A stretch of DNA of 64,000 bases from Rhodococcus sp. Leaf278 (GCF_001426085.1 NZ_LMRR01000006.1:104630-168629); one strand, 5' to 3'; positions 50,429-58,737 are shown, counted from the first letter of the stretch. The notes: generated from the letters alone by a model not told the origin. Program-made: numbers and translations.

Positions 50429-51673
50429 TTGAGCTCGAAATCCACACCACGTGAAGAACTGCTCGGGGCGGGTTTGCGCTTGCTGGCCGATCTCGATATG
50501 TCGGTGCTGGCGAAATCGTTGTCGATTGCCGCGATCGTCGACGAGGCGGGACTGTCGCATCAGACCTTTCACAACGTGTATCCCGGCTCATCTCGTGCCG
50601 GGGAACGTGGCGGCAAGGAAGCGTTCGTGGAGGATCTACTCGCACATGTGTCGTTGCAGTACTCGCCGCTCGACGAGCCCGGCGAGCAGTCTTCCTCCGA
50701 ACTCGCGGACTATTTCGAGCACCTGACATCAGGGTTGATGCGGAGAAGAATGATCGGGGGCATGATCGCCTCCGATCATGCCGGGGCCCGATCGTCGCTG
50801 GCACCGGAATTCGATGCCATGGATCGCGCCGCGGCGAGCGCAGTTCGGAACAAGCTTCGCGCTCGCGGCGGTTCGGTGAAAAGGCCACTGACGGTGGCCG
50901 ACTTGTCCACTGTCTTCGTTGCCTTGCTCGACGGCCTCGCTTTTCGGGAAACTGTCAGCCCGGGAACCATCTCCCCGGCACGGGTGGCCGAGGTCGTCGA
51001 TTCGCTGCTGGACTGGGCGATAGACCCGGTGCATTCGGATCGATGGCAGGGCACCGCGCAGCAGGTCGATGCTCCCCGATCGCTCGACACGGTCGATCCT
51101 GCACACGATGACATCGAATCAGATGTCATTGCGGCTGCCGAGACGTTGTTCTCGGAACATGCATATTTCTCGGTCACTCTCGCAGACATCGCGTCGGCCT
51201 CCTCGCTGACCGTCACCGATCTCAAACGCCTCTTTCCTAGCAAGGTCGACATCATCGTCGCCGCACTCACCCCCGAATTCGAGCGTGTTCTTCGGCTGGG
51301 CCGCGCCGATGCCCGGCTCGAAGTGGAACCCGTTGTTGCACTGAGGCGTTCGGTCAGTCGCTTGGCAGAGTTCGTGGCGCGTAACCGAGCCATGAGCTCG
51401 GGGATGTTGCTTGCGTTGAGTTTCGAGCAAATTCACGAGCCCGGTACCGTCACCACCATCAGGGAGCATCTCCCTGTGCCGTCAGCGCTCACTCCGATCA
51501 TCGAAAGCGGGCAGCGCCGAGGTGTTTTCGCTACCGATGCGTCTGCACTCGAATTGGCTACCATGCTCGCCAACAACGTCGTGATCAGATCTCTGACACG
51601 ATCGGCAGAATCTCCGGAGGAAATCGCCGACAACGTACTCAGGGTGTTCCTGTCCGGAATGCTGTCTCGTTGA
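50429..51673 (+). CDS. tandem (double) TetR-family regulator
   Basis: A 414-residue protein with two TetR-like units in one chain. The first DNA-binding domain is at ~8-65 (REELLGAGLRLLADLDM, SIAAIVDEAGLSHQTFHNVYP), then a ligand-domain-like helical region (~85-200). The second DNA-binding domain is at ~229-275 (DVIAAAETLFSEHAYFSVTLADIASASSLTVTDLKRLFPSKVDIIVA) with its own helical region. One chain can therefore act like a dimer. TTG at 50429 is the start; no better codon is near. Its target is unknown; the AT-rich region upstream may hold its own operator. Confidence 0.83.
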   Translation: MSSKSTPREELLGAGLRLLADLDMSVLAKSLSIAAIVDEAGLSHQTFHNVYPGSSRAGERGGKEAFVEDLLAHVSLQYSPLDEPGEQSSSELADYFEHLTSGLMRRRMIGGMIASDHAGARSSLAPEFDAMDRAAASAVRNKLRARGGSVKRPLTVADLSTVFVALLDGLAFRETVSPGTISPARVAEVVDSLLDWAIDPVHSDRWQGTAQQVDAPRSLDTVDPAHDDIESDVIAAAETLFSEHAYFSVTLADIASASSLTVTDLKRLFPSKVDIIVAALTPEFERVLRLGRADARLEVEPVVALRRSVSRLAEFVARNRAMSSGMLLALSFEQIHEPGTVTTIREHLPVPSALTPIIESGQRRGVFATDASALELATMLANNVVIRSLTRSAESPEEIADNVLRVFLSGMLSR

Positions 51674-51685
51674 ACTTTCTGAGAG

Positions 51686-52954
51686 CTACGCCTCGACCGC
51701 GCCGGTCTCGGTAATGGGGACGTCGAAGGCGAGCAGAGCCACGTCGTCCTGAAGTCCGTCGCCGAACGACGCCAGCAGGGCAGTGAGGTCGTCGACGATC
51801 TTCGGAGCTGTGGTGGGCCCCATCTCGGCGACGAAGGTCTCGAGGTTCCCGTTGTCGTCGAAGCGGGTTCGGCCCGGCCCCACGATGGCTTCGGTGAGGC
51901 CGTCGGTGTAGAAAGCCATGACGTCACCCGGTTGGAGTGTCACCGATGCCGACTCGAAGTGCGGCTCGGACAGGGCACCGACGAGCTGCCCGCCGGTCGT
52001 GTCGACGAAATCGACTGCAGCGTTGTGGGTTACGCGTATCGCAGGTGGGTGCCCGCCGCTCGCGAGGTGCACCACCGCGCCGTTCGGTTGCGGAGTGATG
52101 GTGCCGAACACCACCGTGCAGAACCTCGGGTCGTCGCCGTGAAACTCGTGATGCAGAACGGTGTTGAGGTTCTCCAGCACCGCAATCGGGTTGCGGTCGA
52201 ACACCGCCGCGGCCCGCAAGGTGTACCGGGTCAGAGACGTGACGGCGGCGGCACCGGCACCCTTGCCGCTCACGTCACCGAGAAAGAAGCCCCACGTGTC
52301 TTTGTCGAGGGGAAACACATCGTAGAAATCACCACCGACTTCGTCGAGGGACGCGGGGTGATAGTGAGCTGCTACGTTCATGCCGGTGGGAGCGGAAAGG
52401 ATCGGTGGCAGCAGAGTCCGCTGCAGCGTCGACGCCAAGATCTGTACTTGAGTTCGTTCGGCCTCGGCCAGTTTCCGGGCTTGCTCCGACTCTCCCAACG
52501 CATCCTGGGATCGATCGAGTGCTGCTTCGGCATCGTCCTGAGCTGCCTCGGCATTGATACGGGCGTCGACCAGATCCTGTTCGCGAACGCGGCGTTCGGT
52601 CTCGTTGTGCAGCGTCATCGTGACGGTCATCGCGCCCGACTCCGAGCGAAGCCTGTTGGCCAGCACGGACACCGCGGTGGACGATGCTCGCCCCGGCGCG
52701 CCGGTCAGATGCGCAGCAGTCCCGATAGGCACGTCCGACTCGGAGGTGGACGCCGCGTCGAGCAGGCCGGCCAGCACCGGCGCGAACTCGGTGCCGAAGA
52801 GATCTGCGACCGGGGTTCCTTCCAAGGATTCGCGACTGCGGGCCGTGATTCGAGAGGCGGCCACGTTCGCGTACAGAATTCTTCCGCTGGCGACGTCGAC
52901 CGAGAACACTCCGCAGGGCGCAGAGGCGAGTAGTTCGGCAGCCGAAGCGGTCAT
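51686..52954 (-). CDS. PAS-coiled-coil-SpoIIE (PP2C) phosphatase
   Basis: A 422-residue protein. A PAS-like domain (about 8-110; CGVFSVDVASGRILYANVAASRI), then a coiled coil rich in Ala/Glu (about 120-165), then a SpoIIE-type PP2C phosphatase (about 170-420): HYHPASLDEVGGDFYDVFPL, FFLGDVSGKGAGAAAVTS, ASGGHPPAIRV, MAFYTDGLTEAIVG. The metal-binding aspartates are present, so it should dephosphorylate a STAS anti-anti-sigma protein. The ATG at 52954 follows GGAGG. It is the fourth gene of the STAS-STAS-RsbW-SpoIIE run. Confidence 0.93.
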   Translation of the reverse strand: MTASAAELLASAPCGVFSVDVASGRILYANVAASRITARSRESLEGTPVADLFGTEFAPVLAGLLDAASTSESDVPIGTAAHLTGAPGRASSTAVSVLANRLRSESGAMTVTMTLHNETERRVREQDLVDARINAEAAQDDAEAALDRSQDALGESEQARKLAEAERTQVQILASTLQRTLLPPILSAPTGMNVAAHYHPASLDEVGGDFYDVFPLDKDTWGFFLGDVSGKGAGAAAVTSLTRYTLRAAAVFDRNPIAVLENLNTVLHHEFHGDDPRFCTVVFGTITPQPNGAVVHLASGGHPPAIRVTHNAAVDFVDTTGGQLVGALSEPHFESASVTLQPGDVMAFYTDGLTEAIVGPGRTRFDDNGNLETFVAEMGPTTAPKIVDDLTALLASFGDGLQDDVALLAFDVPITETGAVEA

Positions 52955-52969
52955 GTTCACTCCTCCTGG

Positions 52970-53422
52970 TCAGGTCGCGCGATGGGACGATCCGATGGGG
53001 CCTGCCGCGGCGAGCGGATTGCTCCACACGACGGTCACCACCGTCCCGAGTCCGGGGCGGTGATCGACCGACAACTCGTCCGACACGGCGGCGGCCAGTT
53101 GCAGGCCATGGCTGCGAGTGGTCGTCGGTGTCGGGGGGTGCCACGTTCCGGTGTCGGAGACGGTCACGGTGAGCGTCTCGTGATCGTATGCCGCGGTGAT
53201 CGTCATCGTTCCGGTCTCGGGTGACGTGCGGTAAGCGTGTTCGACGACGTTGGCGAGGGCTTCGTAGACCCCGAGCACGATGTCGTCGACCAGAGCCCGG
53301 TTCACTCCTAGTTCGAGAACCCAGCGCTGCAACCGCCGTCGAAGCGTGCTTGCCGTTGTGGGCTCGGCTTGTGCTGTGTGGCTCCAACGCAGAGGAGCGG
53401 ACGCCGAAGTGCTTTCGGTCAC
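52970..53422 (-). CDS. RsbW-like anti-sigma factor / serine kinase
   Basis: A 150-residue GHKL ATPase-fold protein. The N-box is GVYEALANVVEHAY, the G1 box VSDTGTWHPP, and a G2-like segment RSHGLQLAAAVSDEL with adjacent beta strands. This is the anti-sigma kinase class that phosphorylates STAS antagonists on Ser and binds sigma factors. It lies between the STAS genes (28 bp upstream) and the SpoIIE phosphatase (15 bp downstream), so it works as the switch. No sigma gene is encoded in the window. Confidence 0.9.
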   Translation of the reverse strand: MTESTSASAPLRWSHTAQAEPTTASTLRRRLQRWVLELGVNRALVDDIVLGVYEALANVVEHAYRTSPETGTMTITAAYDHETLTVTVSDTGTWHPPTPTTTRSHGLQLAAAVSDELSVDHRPGLGTVVTVVWSNPLAAAGPIGSSHRAT

Positions 53423-53450
53423 GATCTTCGCTCCGGCCGGCTATTGGATG

Positions 53451-53840
53451 TCATCGGTCGACCTCGCCGTTGTGAGCCGACGATTGCACGTGCGCAACCG
53501 CGTCCGGAACGGTGGTGAAGGTGGCCATCACGCGATCGATTCCGCTGAGCTGCACCGGTCGAACGACGACTCCGTTCACTGCGACCAACGCCATGCGCGA
53601 GGCGTCCGGCAGTCGATCACAGACCCGCACCAGCACGGTGATTGCGCTCGATGACAGAAAACTCACGTCGGTCAAGTCCACGACCAGGCCCCCGTCGGCG
53701 GTATCCGCTGCTGGGAACGCTGTGGCGGACAGTGCGGGGATGGTGTCGAGATCGAGTTCTCCTCGAACAGTGAGTACGGTCGTCGAGTCGTGCGCAGCCG
53801 ACACGATCTCGAACGGCCCTCCGGTCGGCTCCTCTGACAT
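53451..53840 (-). CDS. STAS-domain anti-sigma factor antagonist (first copy)
   Basis: A 129-residue STAS protein. Its pattern VLTVRGELDLDTIPALSATAF and LVVDLTDVSFLSSSAITVLVRV is typical of SpoIIAA/RsbV; the phosphorylated serine is one of the Ser run in FLSSSAIT (about residues 63-65). When unphosphorylated it would bind RsbW and free a sigma factor. It sits 31 bp downstream of another STAS gene and 28 bp upstream of the kinase gene, which supports co-regulation in one operon. Confidence 0.92.
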   Translation of the reverse strand: MSEEPTGGPFEIVSAAHDSTTVLTVRGELDLDTIPALSATAFPAADTADGGLVVDLTDVSFLSSSAITVLVRVCDRLPDASRMALVAVNGVVVRPVQLSGIDRVMATFTTVPDAVAHVQSSAHNGEVDR

Positions 53841-53871
53841 GGTTCCGACGTTACCCGTTATCGAGAGCGAT

Positions 53872-54228
53872 TCACGACCGAAAAGTGTCGATCAACAACT
53901 CACCGGCACCGAGTACGTCGAGAACCATGCGCATCGATCGCGCAGGTGCGAAGACTGCGATCTTGCCGGGATGTACGTATGTCGCGTCGATGATCGCGTT
54001 CGCGACACCCGAGTACATGAACGACGCCTCGGACAGGTCCACCACGACCTGTTCGCTGGTGGACGCCAGGCGGTCGAGACTGTGGACGAATTCGGCCCGG
54101 GTGGACATGTCCAGTTCGCCGAACACGCGCAATGTGCTGTGACCACCGTGGTTGCGAACCGTCTCGAGTCGGAATACGCCTTCGTCGTCGCGAAGGGACC
54201 GTTCCATGGTTGCAGTGCTCGTCAACAT
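53872..54228 (-). CDS. STAS-domain anti-sigma factor antagonist (second copy)
   Basis: A 118-residue STAS protein with LETVRNHGGHSTLRVFGELDMSTRAEFVHSLDRL and VVVDLSEASFMYSGVANAIIDA. The phosphoserine region is F-M-Y-S-G, less like the usual F-x-S-S-G, so only one Ser is available. It is the first gene of the operon, preceded by AGAGG and ATG at 54228. Having two antagonists with one kinase lets different signals feed the same switch. The upstream gap of 157 bp holds a hairpin from the neighbouring flavoprotein gene. Confidence 0.9.
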   Translation of the reverse strand: MLTSTATMERSLRDDEGVFRLETVRNHGGHSTLRVFGELDMSTRAEFVHSLDRLASTSEQVVVDLSEASFMYSGVANAIIDATYVHPGKIAVFAPARSMRMVLDVLGAGELLIDTFRS

Positions 54229-54346
54229 GTCGTTACCTCTTCCCCGAAGCGCTCGAGCCGATCGGTGTACCCGTACGGCGCGAGGCGCTGAGTTGTTGTG
54301 CTGTCAACTATGCCAGTGCCCGATTTCGGAAGGCGTCGCCGAATGT

Positions 54347-54378
54347 ATCGAACCGATAACGAAAGATCTCGGTTCGAT
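54347..54378 (-). terminator. hairpin after the phytoene-desaturase-like gene
   Basis: ATCGAACCGA (54347-54356) and TCGGTTCGAT (54369-54378) are 10-bp perfect arms around a 12-nt loop, 8 bp past the flavoprotein stop. There is no U-run. It probably ends the SRPBCC-permease-flavoprotein transcript before the STAS operon, though an operator role is also possible. Confidence 0.6.
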
Positions 54379-54385
54379 AACGCCA

Positions 54386-55978
54386 CTACCTGGCCAGTAA
54401 TTCGATGAGCGAACTGGTGACTTTCTTCTTCATCCAGCCGCGTACTCCGCGCTGACCGAGTGCAGCCCGTGCCGCGTTGAGTCCGGCTGCCCCGTGTACC
54501 CCGCCACCGGGATGTGCCGATGCTGAACCGAGAAACAAACCCTCGACCGGGGTCTCCGACCGTCCCAGCCCCGGCGTCGGCCGAAAAATCAACTGTTGCT
54601 GCAGCTGTGCGGTCCCTCCGTTCACTGCGCCCCCATGCAGATTGGGATCGGCCCCGTGCAGATCGCTCGGTCGCTGCACGACCCGGCCGACGATCGAATC
54701 CACGAATCCCGGCGCATGAGCTTCGAGAACGCTGTCCACACGGTCGGCGACGGTGTCGGCCGACGCATCGTCGACGACGCCTCTCGGTAGATGGGTGTAG
54801 GCCCACGCGCTTTCGGTACCTTCCGGCGATCTGGTCCGATCGGCCGTGGTCATCTGGCCGAACAGCATGAACGGGCTCTGTGGAAGGTTTCCGGTGGTGA
54901 GGTCGGCTGCCCAGTGCACCAGGCCGTTGTCGTCGGCACCGAGGTGAACTGTGCCCGCGTCCGCCAAAGACGGTGAGTTCCAGGGTATTCGACGATCGAG
55001 GGCGTAGTTGACCTTCACGACCGGGGTGTCCCACTCGAAAGTGCGGAGATCGTCGTGCACTCGGCGCGGAACTGCGTCGAACGGAAGCAGTGAGCCGTAC
55101 AGAGCCGGTGCCGACACATCGGCGACGATTGCCCTACGGGCGCGGAACGTGTCTCCGGCCGCCGTGTGCACCGCACGCGCGCGACCGCCGCGAACGTCGA
55201 TCGACTCGACCAGCTGTCCGCATTCGAGCGCGGCACCCGATGCGGCCCCTCGGCGAATCAGAGCCCCCGTCAGCGCCGATGAGCCACCGACAGGGGCGGG
55301 GTAGCCGACGTCCTGCGCCAGCATCGTGAGTAGGTAGCCCATCATTCCGCTGACCGGGGCATCGGTGGGCACGTCGCCGTGCATTGCATTTCCCAGCAGC
55401 AAGCAACGCGCAGCCTCGCTGTGAAACAGCTCGTGCGTCATCACCCGGGCGGGAAGGGCCGCGAAACGCACGAAACGCAGAGTTTCGGACGGTCCGAGGG
55501 CGCGGGCCAACCGAGCTGCGGGTGCCACGGGCGGGAATGGCCCGAACAGGGAACCGAGGAGCGGCCCCCGAACGAGTTCCCATTGCTCGAAGAGCCGCAG
55601 CCAGGTATCGCCGTCGCGCGCGTCGTGCTCGGCCAGCATTGCGGCCGTGGTCTCGACATCATGATGGACCACCGGCGCGTCGGTGTCCTGTGGAGACCGG
55701 GCGTGGCCGTACACCGCGGGGGAGTGCGACCATTGCAACCCGTGTCGTTCGAGCTCGAGCGCGGTCATGGCCGGCGATGCAAGCGCCATCGGATAGAAGG
55801 CGCTGTAAAGGTCGCTGGTGAAGCCCGGAACCAGCTCGGCACTGCGTACAGCACCGCCTGGCTGCTCGGCAGCTTCGAGGACCACGACGTCCCAGCCCGC
55901 GTCGGCCATCGCTGCAGCAGCCACCAATCCGTTGTGACCGCTGCCGATGACGATTGCGTCGACTTCGGTGGAAGTCAT
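54386..55978 (-). CDS. phytoene-desaturase-like NAD(P)/FAD-dependent oxidoreductase
   Basis: A 530-residue flavoprotein. The FAD motif is AIVIGSGHNGLVAAAAMADAGWDVVVLEAAEQPGG, and the second FAD-contact is in LFLGSASAHPGGGVHGAAGLNAARAAL at the C-terminus. These are the ends of the carotenoid isomerase / desaturase group and PYROXD2-like proteins. The substrate is not defined; classical CrtI residues and carotenoid neighbours are absent. It is third in the SRPBCC-APC permease-flavoprotein unit and overlaps the permease by four bases. A hairpin follows its stop. Confidence 0.88.
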   Translation of the reverse strand: MTSTEVDAIVIGSGHNGLVAAAAMADAGWDVVVLEAAEQPGGAVRSAELVPGFTSDLYSAFYPMALASPAMTALELERHGLQWSHSPAVYGHARSPQDTDAPVVHHDVETTAAMLAEHDARDGDTWLRLFEQWELVRGPLLGSLFGPFPPVAPAARLARALGPSETLRFVRFAALPARVMTHELFHSEAARCLLLGNAMHGDVPTDAPVSGMMGYLLTMLAQDVGYPAPVGGSSALTGALIRRGAASGAALECGQLVESIDVRGGRARAVHTAAGDTFRARRAIVADVSAPALYGSLLPFDAVPRRVHDDLRTFEWDTPVVKVNYALDRRIPWNSPSLADAGTVHLGADDNGLVHWAADLTTGNLPQSPFMLFGQMTTADRTRSPEGTESAWAYTHLPRGVVDDASADTVADRVDSVLEAHAPGFVDSIVGRVVQRPSDLHGADPNLHGGAVNGGTAQLQQQLIFRPTPGLGRSETPVEGLFLGSASAHPGGGVHGAAGLNAARAALGQRGVRGWMKKKVTSSLIELLAR

Positions 55979-57291
55979 GGGGAAATGCTCCTCTGCTCGA
56001 TGTTCCTGCTGCTGAGAACCCTACTGACGAAATACGACGCGATTCCCACCGCAAGGAGCAGTCCGGCCCGAAGCCACGTTGCTCCCGACTGTTGGGTCAG
56101 GAGTACCGCGCAGGTGATGAGCGCCAGCATGGGAAGTGCTGTGGGCGTTCGGAAGTGGTCGGTATCCGCACGATCACCGCGCAGGACGAGAACCGCGACG
56201 TTGGTGCTCACGAAGACGAACAACAAGAGCAGCACGACTGTCTCGGCCAATGCTGCCACGGAACCGGTCGAGCACAGAATCATTGCGACGAGGGTGGTGC
56301 CCACGATGGCCGTCCACGGTGTCTTCCTACCGGGCAGAACCTTGGCCAGCGCTCCGGGGAGCAGACCGTCCCGCGCCATCCCGAATGTCAGTCGCGACGC
56401 CATGATCATCGTCAGCAACGCGCCGTTGGCCACCGCGACGAGTGCGATCAGGCTGAACACCCAGGGCGGGATACCCGCGTCTGCGGCGGTGACGACCTCG
56501 AGCAGTGGGCCTGTCGATTGCGCCAGCGTGTCGGCAGGAACGACGGTCGAGACTGCGAGCCCGACGAGCACGTACACCACCCCGGCCGCCGCGACGGCCC
56601 CCAGCAGAGCGCGGGGGTAGACCCGACGCACGTCCTCGACTTCTTCGGCGATGTTCGCCGAAGTCTCGAAGCCCACGAACGAGTAGAACGCGAGCAGGGC
56701 CGCCCCGAGCACGGCCAGCGTAGGGGTTGTTTCATCGGTGAATTCGAGGACGCGAGAGGGGGTGCCATCGCCGCGGCTCAGTACGAGACCGGCCAGCGCG
56801 ATGACGACGACCAGACCGGACACTTCGACCACCGTCATGACGAGGTTGGCCCGAAGAGACTCGGTGATCCCGCGCGCGTTGAGCAAACCGATGAGCAGCA
56901 GGAAGATCACCGCAGCGGGTACGGCCGGCACGTCTAAGAACACGCCCAGATAGTCGCCCGAGAATGCAAGCGCCAGACCGGCCGCGCTGGTGACTCCAGC
57001 GGCGAGCATCGAGAACCCGACCAGGAACGAGACGAGCGGTTTTCCGTACGCCTGTTGCGCGAACACGGCTGCGCCGCCCGCTCGTGGGTACTTGGTGACC
57101 AACTCCGCGTACGACGCCGCGGTGAGCAGCGCCATCAGCAGGGCGACGAGCATAGGAAGCCAGATAGCTCCGCCTACCTCACCCGCGATCTCGCCGACGA
57201 GAGCGTAGATTCCGGCACCGAGCACGTCGCCGAGAATGAACACGAACAGCATCTTCCCCGAGACTGCTTGTCGCAGTGGAGTGTTGCTCAC
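55975..57291 (-). CDS. APC-family amino acid / polyamine permease
   Basis: A 438-residue twelve-helix permease of the APC superfamily: LFVFILGDVLGAGIYALVGEIAGEVGGAIWLP in helix 1, YAELVTKYPRAGGAAVFAQQAYG, LLAFYSFVGFETSANIAEEVEDV, and MIMASRLTFGMARDGLLPGALAKV. The G-A-G-I-Y substrate-binding break in helix 1 is present. It should move an amino acid or amine; the direction is unknown. GTG at 57291 overlaps the SRPBCC stop by four bases and its stop overlaps the flavoprotein ATG, so the three genes are a tightly coupled unit. Confidence 0.9.
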   Translation of the reverse strand: MSNTPLRQAVSGKMLFVFILGDVLGAGIYALVGEIAGEVGGAIWLPMLVALLMALLTAASYAELVTKYPRAGGAAVFAQQAYGKPLVSFLVGFSMLAAGVTSAAGLALAFSGDYLGVFLDVPAVPAAVIFLLLIGLLNARGITESLRANLVMTVVEVSGLVVVIALAGLVLSRGDGTPSRVLEFTDETTPTLAVLGAALLAFYSFVGFETSANIAEEVEDVRRVYPRALLGAVAAAGVVYVLVGLAVSTVVPADTLAQSTGPLLEVVTAADAGIPPWVFSLIALVAVANGALLTMIMASRLTFGMARDGLLPGALAKVLPGRKTPWTAIVGTTLVAMILCSTGSVAALAETVVLLLLFVFVSTNVAVLVLRGDRADTDHFRTPTALPMLALITCAVLLTQQSGATWLRAGLLLAVGIASYFVSRVLSSRNIEQRSISP

Positions 57292-57725
57292 GGTGCAGTG
57301 GACCGCTCGGCCAGAAGTGCAAGCCTGCGCAACGCCTCGGCGTTGCGTGGATGCGCGAGCACATGCTGAATGCGGTCCGGCATCAGGTCGAACGGTGCAG
57401 TGATCGCATGTTCGATGATCTCGATGCGGCATCCGGTCGCTGTCGGATGCAATCGCACCACGATCGACGCCTTTCCGAAGGGCAGTGCACGCGCCTCGAG
57501 TCGGATTTCACGCCCGACGTGCATTCCCACCGATCGGGTCACGTCACTGAGTACCGCGGGCCACGCGCCGACCGAATGATGGATCGAGCTCCCGGCAGCA
57601 GGCCAATTGCTGTCGACGGCACGTATTCGAGAAGCGCCGACAACCCATGTCGCGTAGCTCCATCCGTTTGTGAGAACGTCCCATACGTCGTCACAGCTGG
57701 CTGTCGTGTTCCGCTGGGTGGGCAC
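57288..57725 (-). CDS. SRPBCC (START-like) family protein
   Basis: A 145-residue protein of the SRPBCC ligand-binding fold. The family opening, DDVWDVLTNGWSYATWVVGASRIRAVD, with VGMHVGREIRLEARALPFGKASIVVRLHPTATGCRIEIIEHA, is typical of the polyketide-cyclase-like branch. It binds a hydrophobic small molecule, unknown here. The GTG at 57725 follows GGAGG at 7 bases; a longer open frame upstream has no ribosome site. It is the first gene of the three-gene permease/flavoprotein unit and is divergent from the pyridoxal-type kinase gene. Confidence 0.83.
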   Translation of the reverse strand: MPTQRNTTASCDDVWDVLTNGWSYATWVVGASRIRAVDSNWPAAGSSIHHSVGAWPAVLSDVTRSVGMHVGREIRLEARALPFGKASIVVRLHPTATGCRIEIIEHAITAPFDLMPDRIQHVLAHPRNAEALRRLALLAERSTAP

Positions 57726-57866
57726 GATTCGGCCTCCGAACTCTCGTGGTGTCCGCTGCTCCTGGGCTCGAAGTCGATGTACAACGCGGGGTGGGGTCGT
57801 CGGAAAACGCCCCGAATCGGTCGTATGCCCCGAAACTGCCGGACTCAATCGGATGCCGACCACCTG

Positions 57867-57895
57867 ATTCGCGGTCGACCGCGAATTGTCATACT
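57867..57895. promoter_or_regulatory. 20-bp perfect palindrome plus -10 box before the kinase gene
   Basis: ATTCGCGGTC followed directly by its complement GACCGCGAAT (57867-57886) is a perfect 20-bp palindrome. CATACT (57890-57895) sits 6 bp before the ATG as a -10 box, so the transcript is probably leaderless and the palindrome would cover the -35 region. No regulator gene adjoins. Confidence 0.65.
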
Positions 57896-57901
57896 GAGTG
57901 C

Positions 57902-58693
57902 ATGTCGACAATCGCGTATGTCATTGCAGGCTCGGAAGCCACCGGCGGAGCTGGTCTGCAGGCAGACCTCAAGACATTCGAGCGGCTCGGGGTGTACGGC
58001 GTCGGAACGATCACCTGCATCGTCTCGTTCGACCCGAAGTCCGGCTGGGGTCACCGGTTCGTCTCCATCGACAGTTCGGTCATCGCCGATCAGATCGAAG
58101 TCGCCACTGCCGCACACGATCTCGATGTCGTCAAGATCGGCATGCTAGGTACCCCCGGCACCGTCGACACGGTCGCGAACTCGTTGCGTTTGCAGCCGTG
58201 GCGGCACGTGGTCGTCGACCCGGTGTTGATCTGCAAAGGCCAGGAACCCGGTGCCGCGCTCGACACCGACAATGCCCTTCGCCGCGACATTCTTCCGCTG
58301 GCCTCCGTGATCACCCCCAATCTGTTCGAGGCGCAGACGCTGTCCGGAATGGATGAGATCGTCACCGTCGACGACCTCGGCGAAGCCGCGAAGAGAATCG
58401 CCGACCTCGGACCGCGGTTCGTGGTGGTCAAGGGTGGTGCCGGGCTGCCCGGCGACGAAGCCGTCGACGTCGTCTACGACGGTTCCGACCTGACGGTGCT
58501 GCGCGCTCCCAAAGTAGGCGAAGAACGCGTGTCGGGTGCGGGCTGCGTATTCGCAGCGGCCATCACCGCAGAGCTGGCCAAGGGCGCGGACGTGCTCGAC
58601 GCCGTTGCGACGGCCAAGGACTTTGCGCACGCCGGCATCGTCGGCCGGCTCGCGAGCCGCGCTCCGTTCGCCGCCGTGAGCTGGCACGACTGA
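57902..58693 (+). CDS. pyridoxal / hydroxymethylpyrimidine kinase (PdxK/ThiD-like)
   Basis: A 263-residue ribokinase-fold enzyme. GSEATGGAGLQADLKTFERLGVYGVGTITCIVSF carries the substrate GG motif; TPNLFEAQTLSG and the ATP/phosphate loop VSGAGCVFAAAITAELAKG follow. The catalytic position is Cys (G-A-G-C), as in Bacillus subtilis PdxK and the ThiD branch, not Asp as in classic PdxY. It may act on pyridoxal, pyridoxine or hydroxymethylpyrimidine. There is no Shine-Dalgarno site and a -10 box is 6 bp upstream, indicating a leaderless start. Confidence 0.85.
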   Translation: MSTIAYVIAGSEATGGAGLQADLKTFERLGVYGVGTITCIVSFDPKSGWGHRFVSIDSSVIADQIEVATAAHDLDVVKIGMLGTPGTVDTVANSLRLQPWRHVVVDPVLICKGQEPGAALDTDNALRRDILPLASVITPNLFEAQTLSGMDEIVTVDDLGEAAKRIADLGPRFVVVKGGAGLPGDEAVDVVYDGSDLTVLRAPKVGEERVSGAGCVFAAAITAELAKGADVLDAVATAKDFAHAGIVGRLASRAPFAAVSWHD

Positions 58694-58711
58694 CCGTCCG
58701 GTCCAACGCCA

Positions 58712-58737
58712 GGTTTACCTCCGGCCTCGATCGGGCA
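58712..58737 (+). promoter_or_regulatory. SigF-type promoter of the UsfY-like gene
   Basis: GGTTT (58712-58716), a 16-bp spacer and GGGCA (58733-58737) match the mycobacterial SigF consensus GGTTT-N15/17-GGGTA except for one base. It lies 59 bp before the ATG of the UsfY-like gene. SigF in mycobacteria is controlled by RsbW/STAS partners, and such an operon lies 4.5 kb away. Confidence 0.7.

Noticed and set aside
52215..52235. A fourth GGTGTACCGGG match inside the SpoIIE gene.
   Set aside because: It lacks the following AG match and the flanking inverted repeat and is in coding sequence, so it is probably chance.
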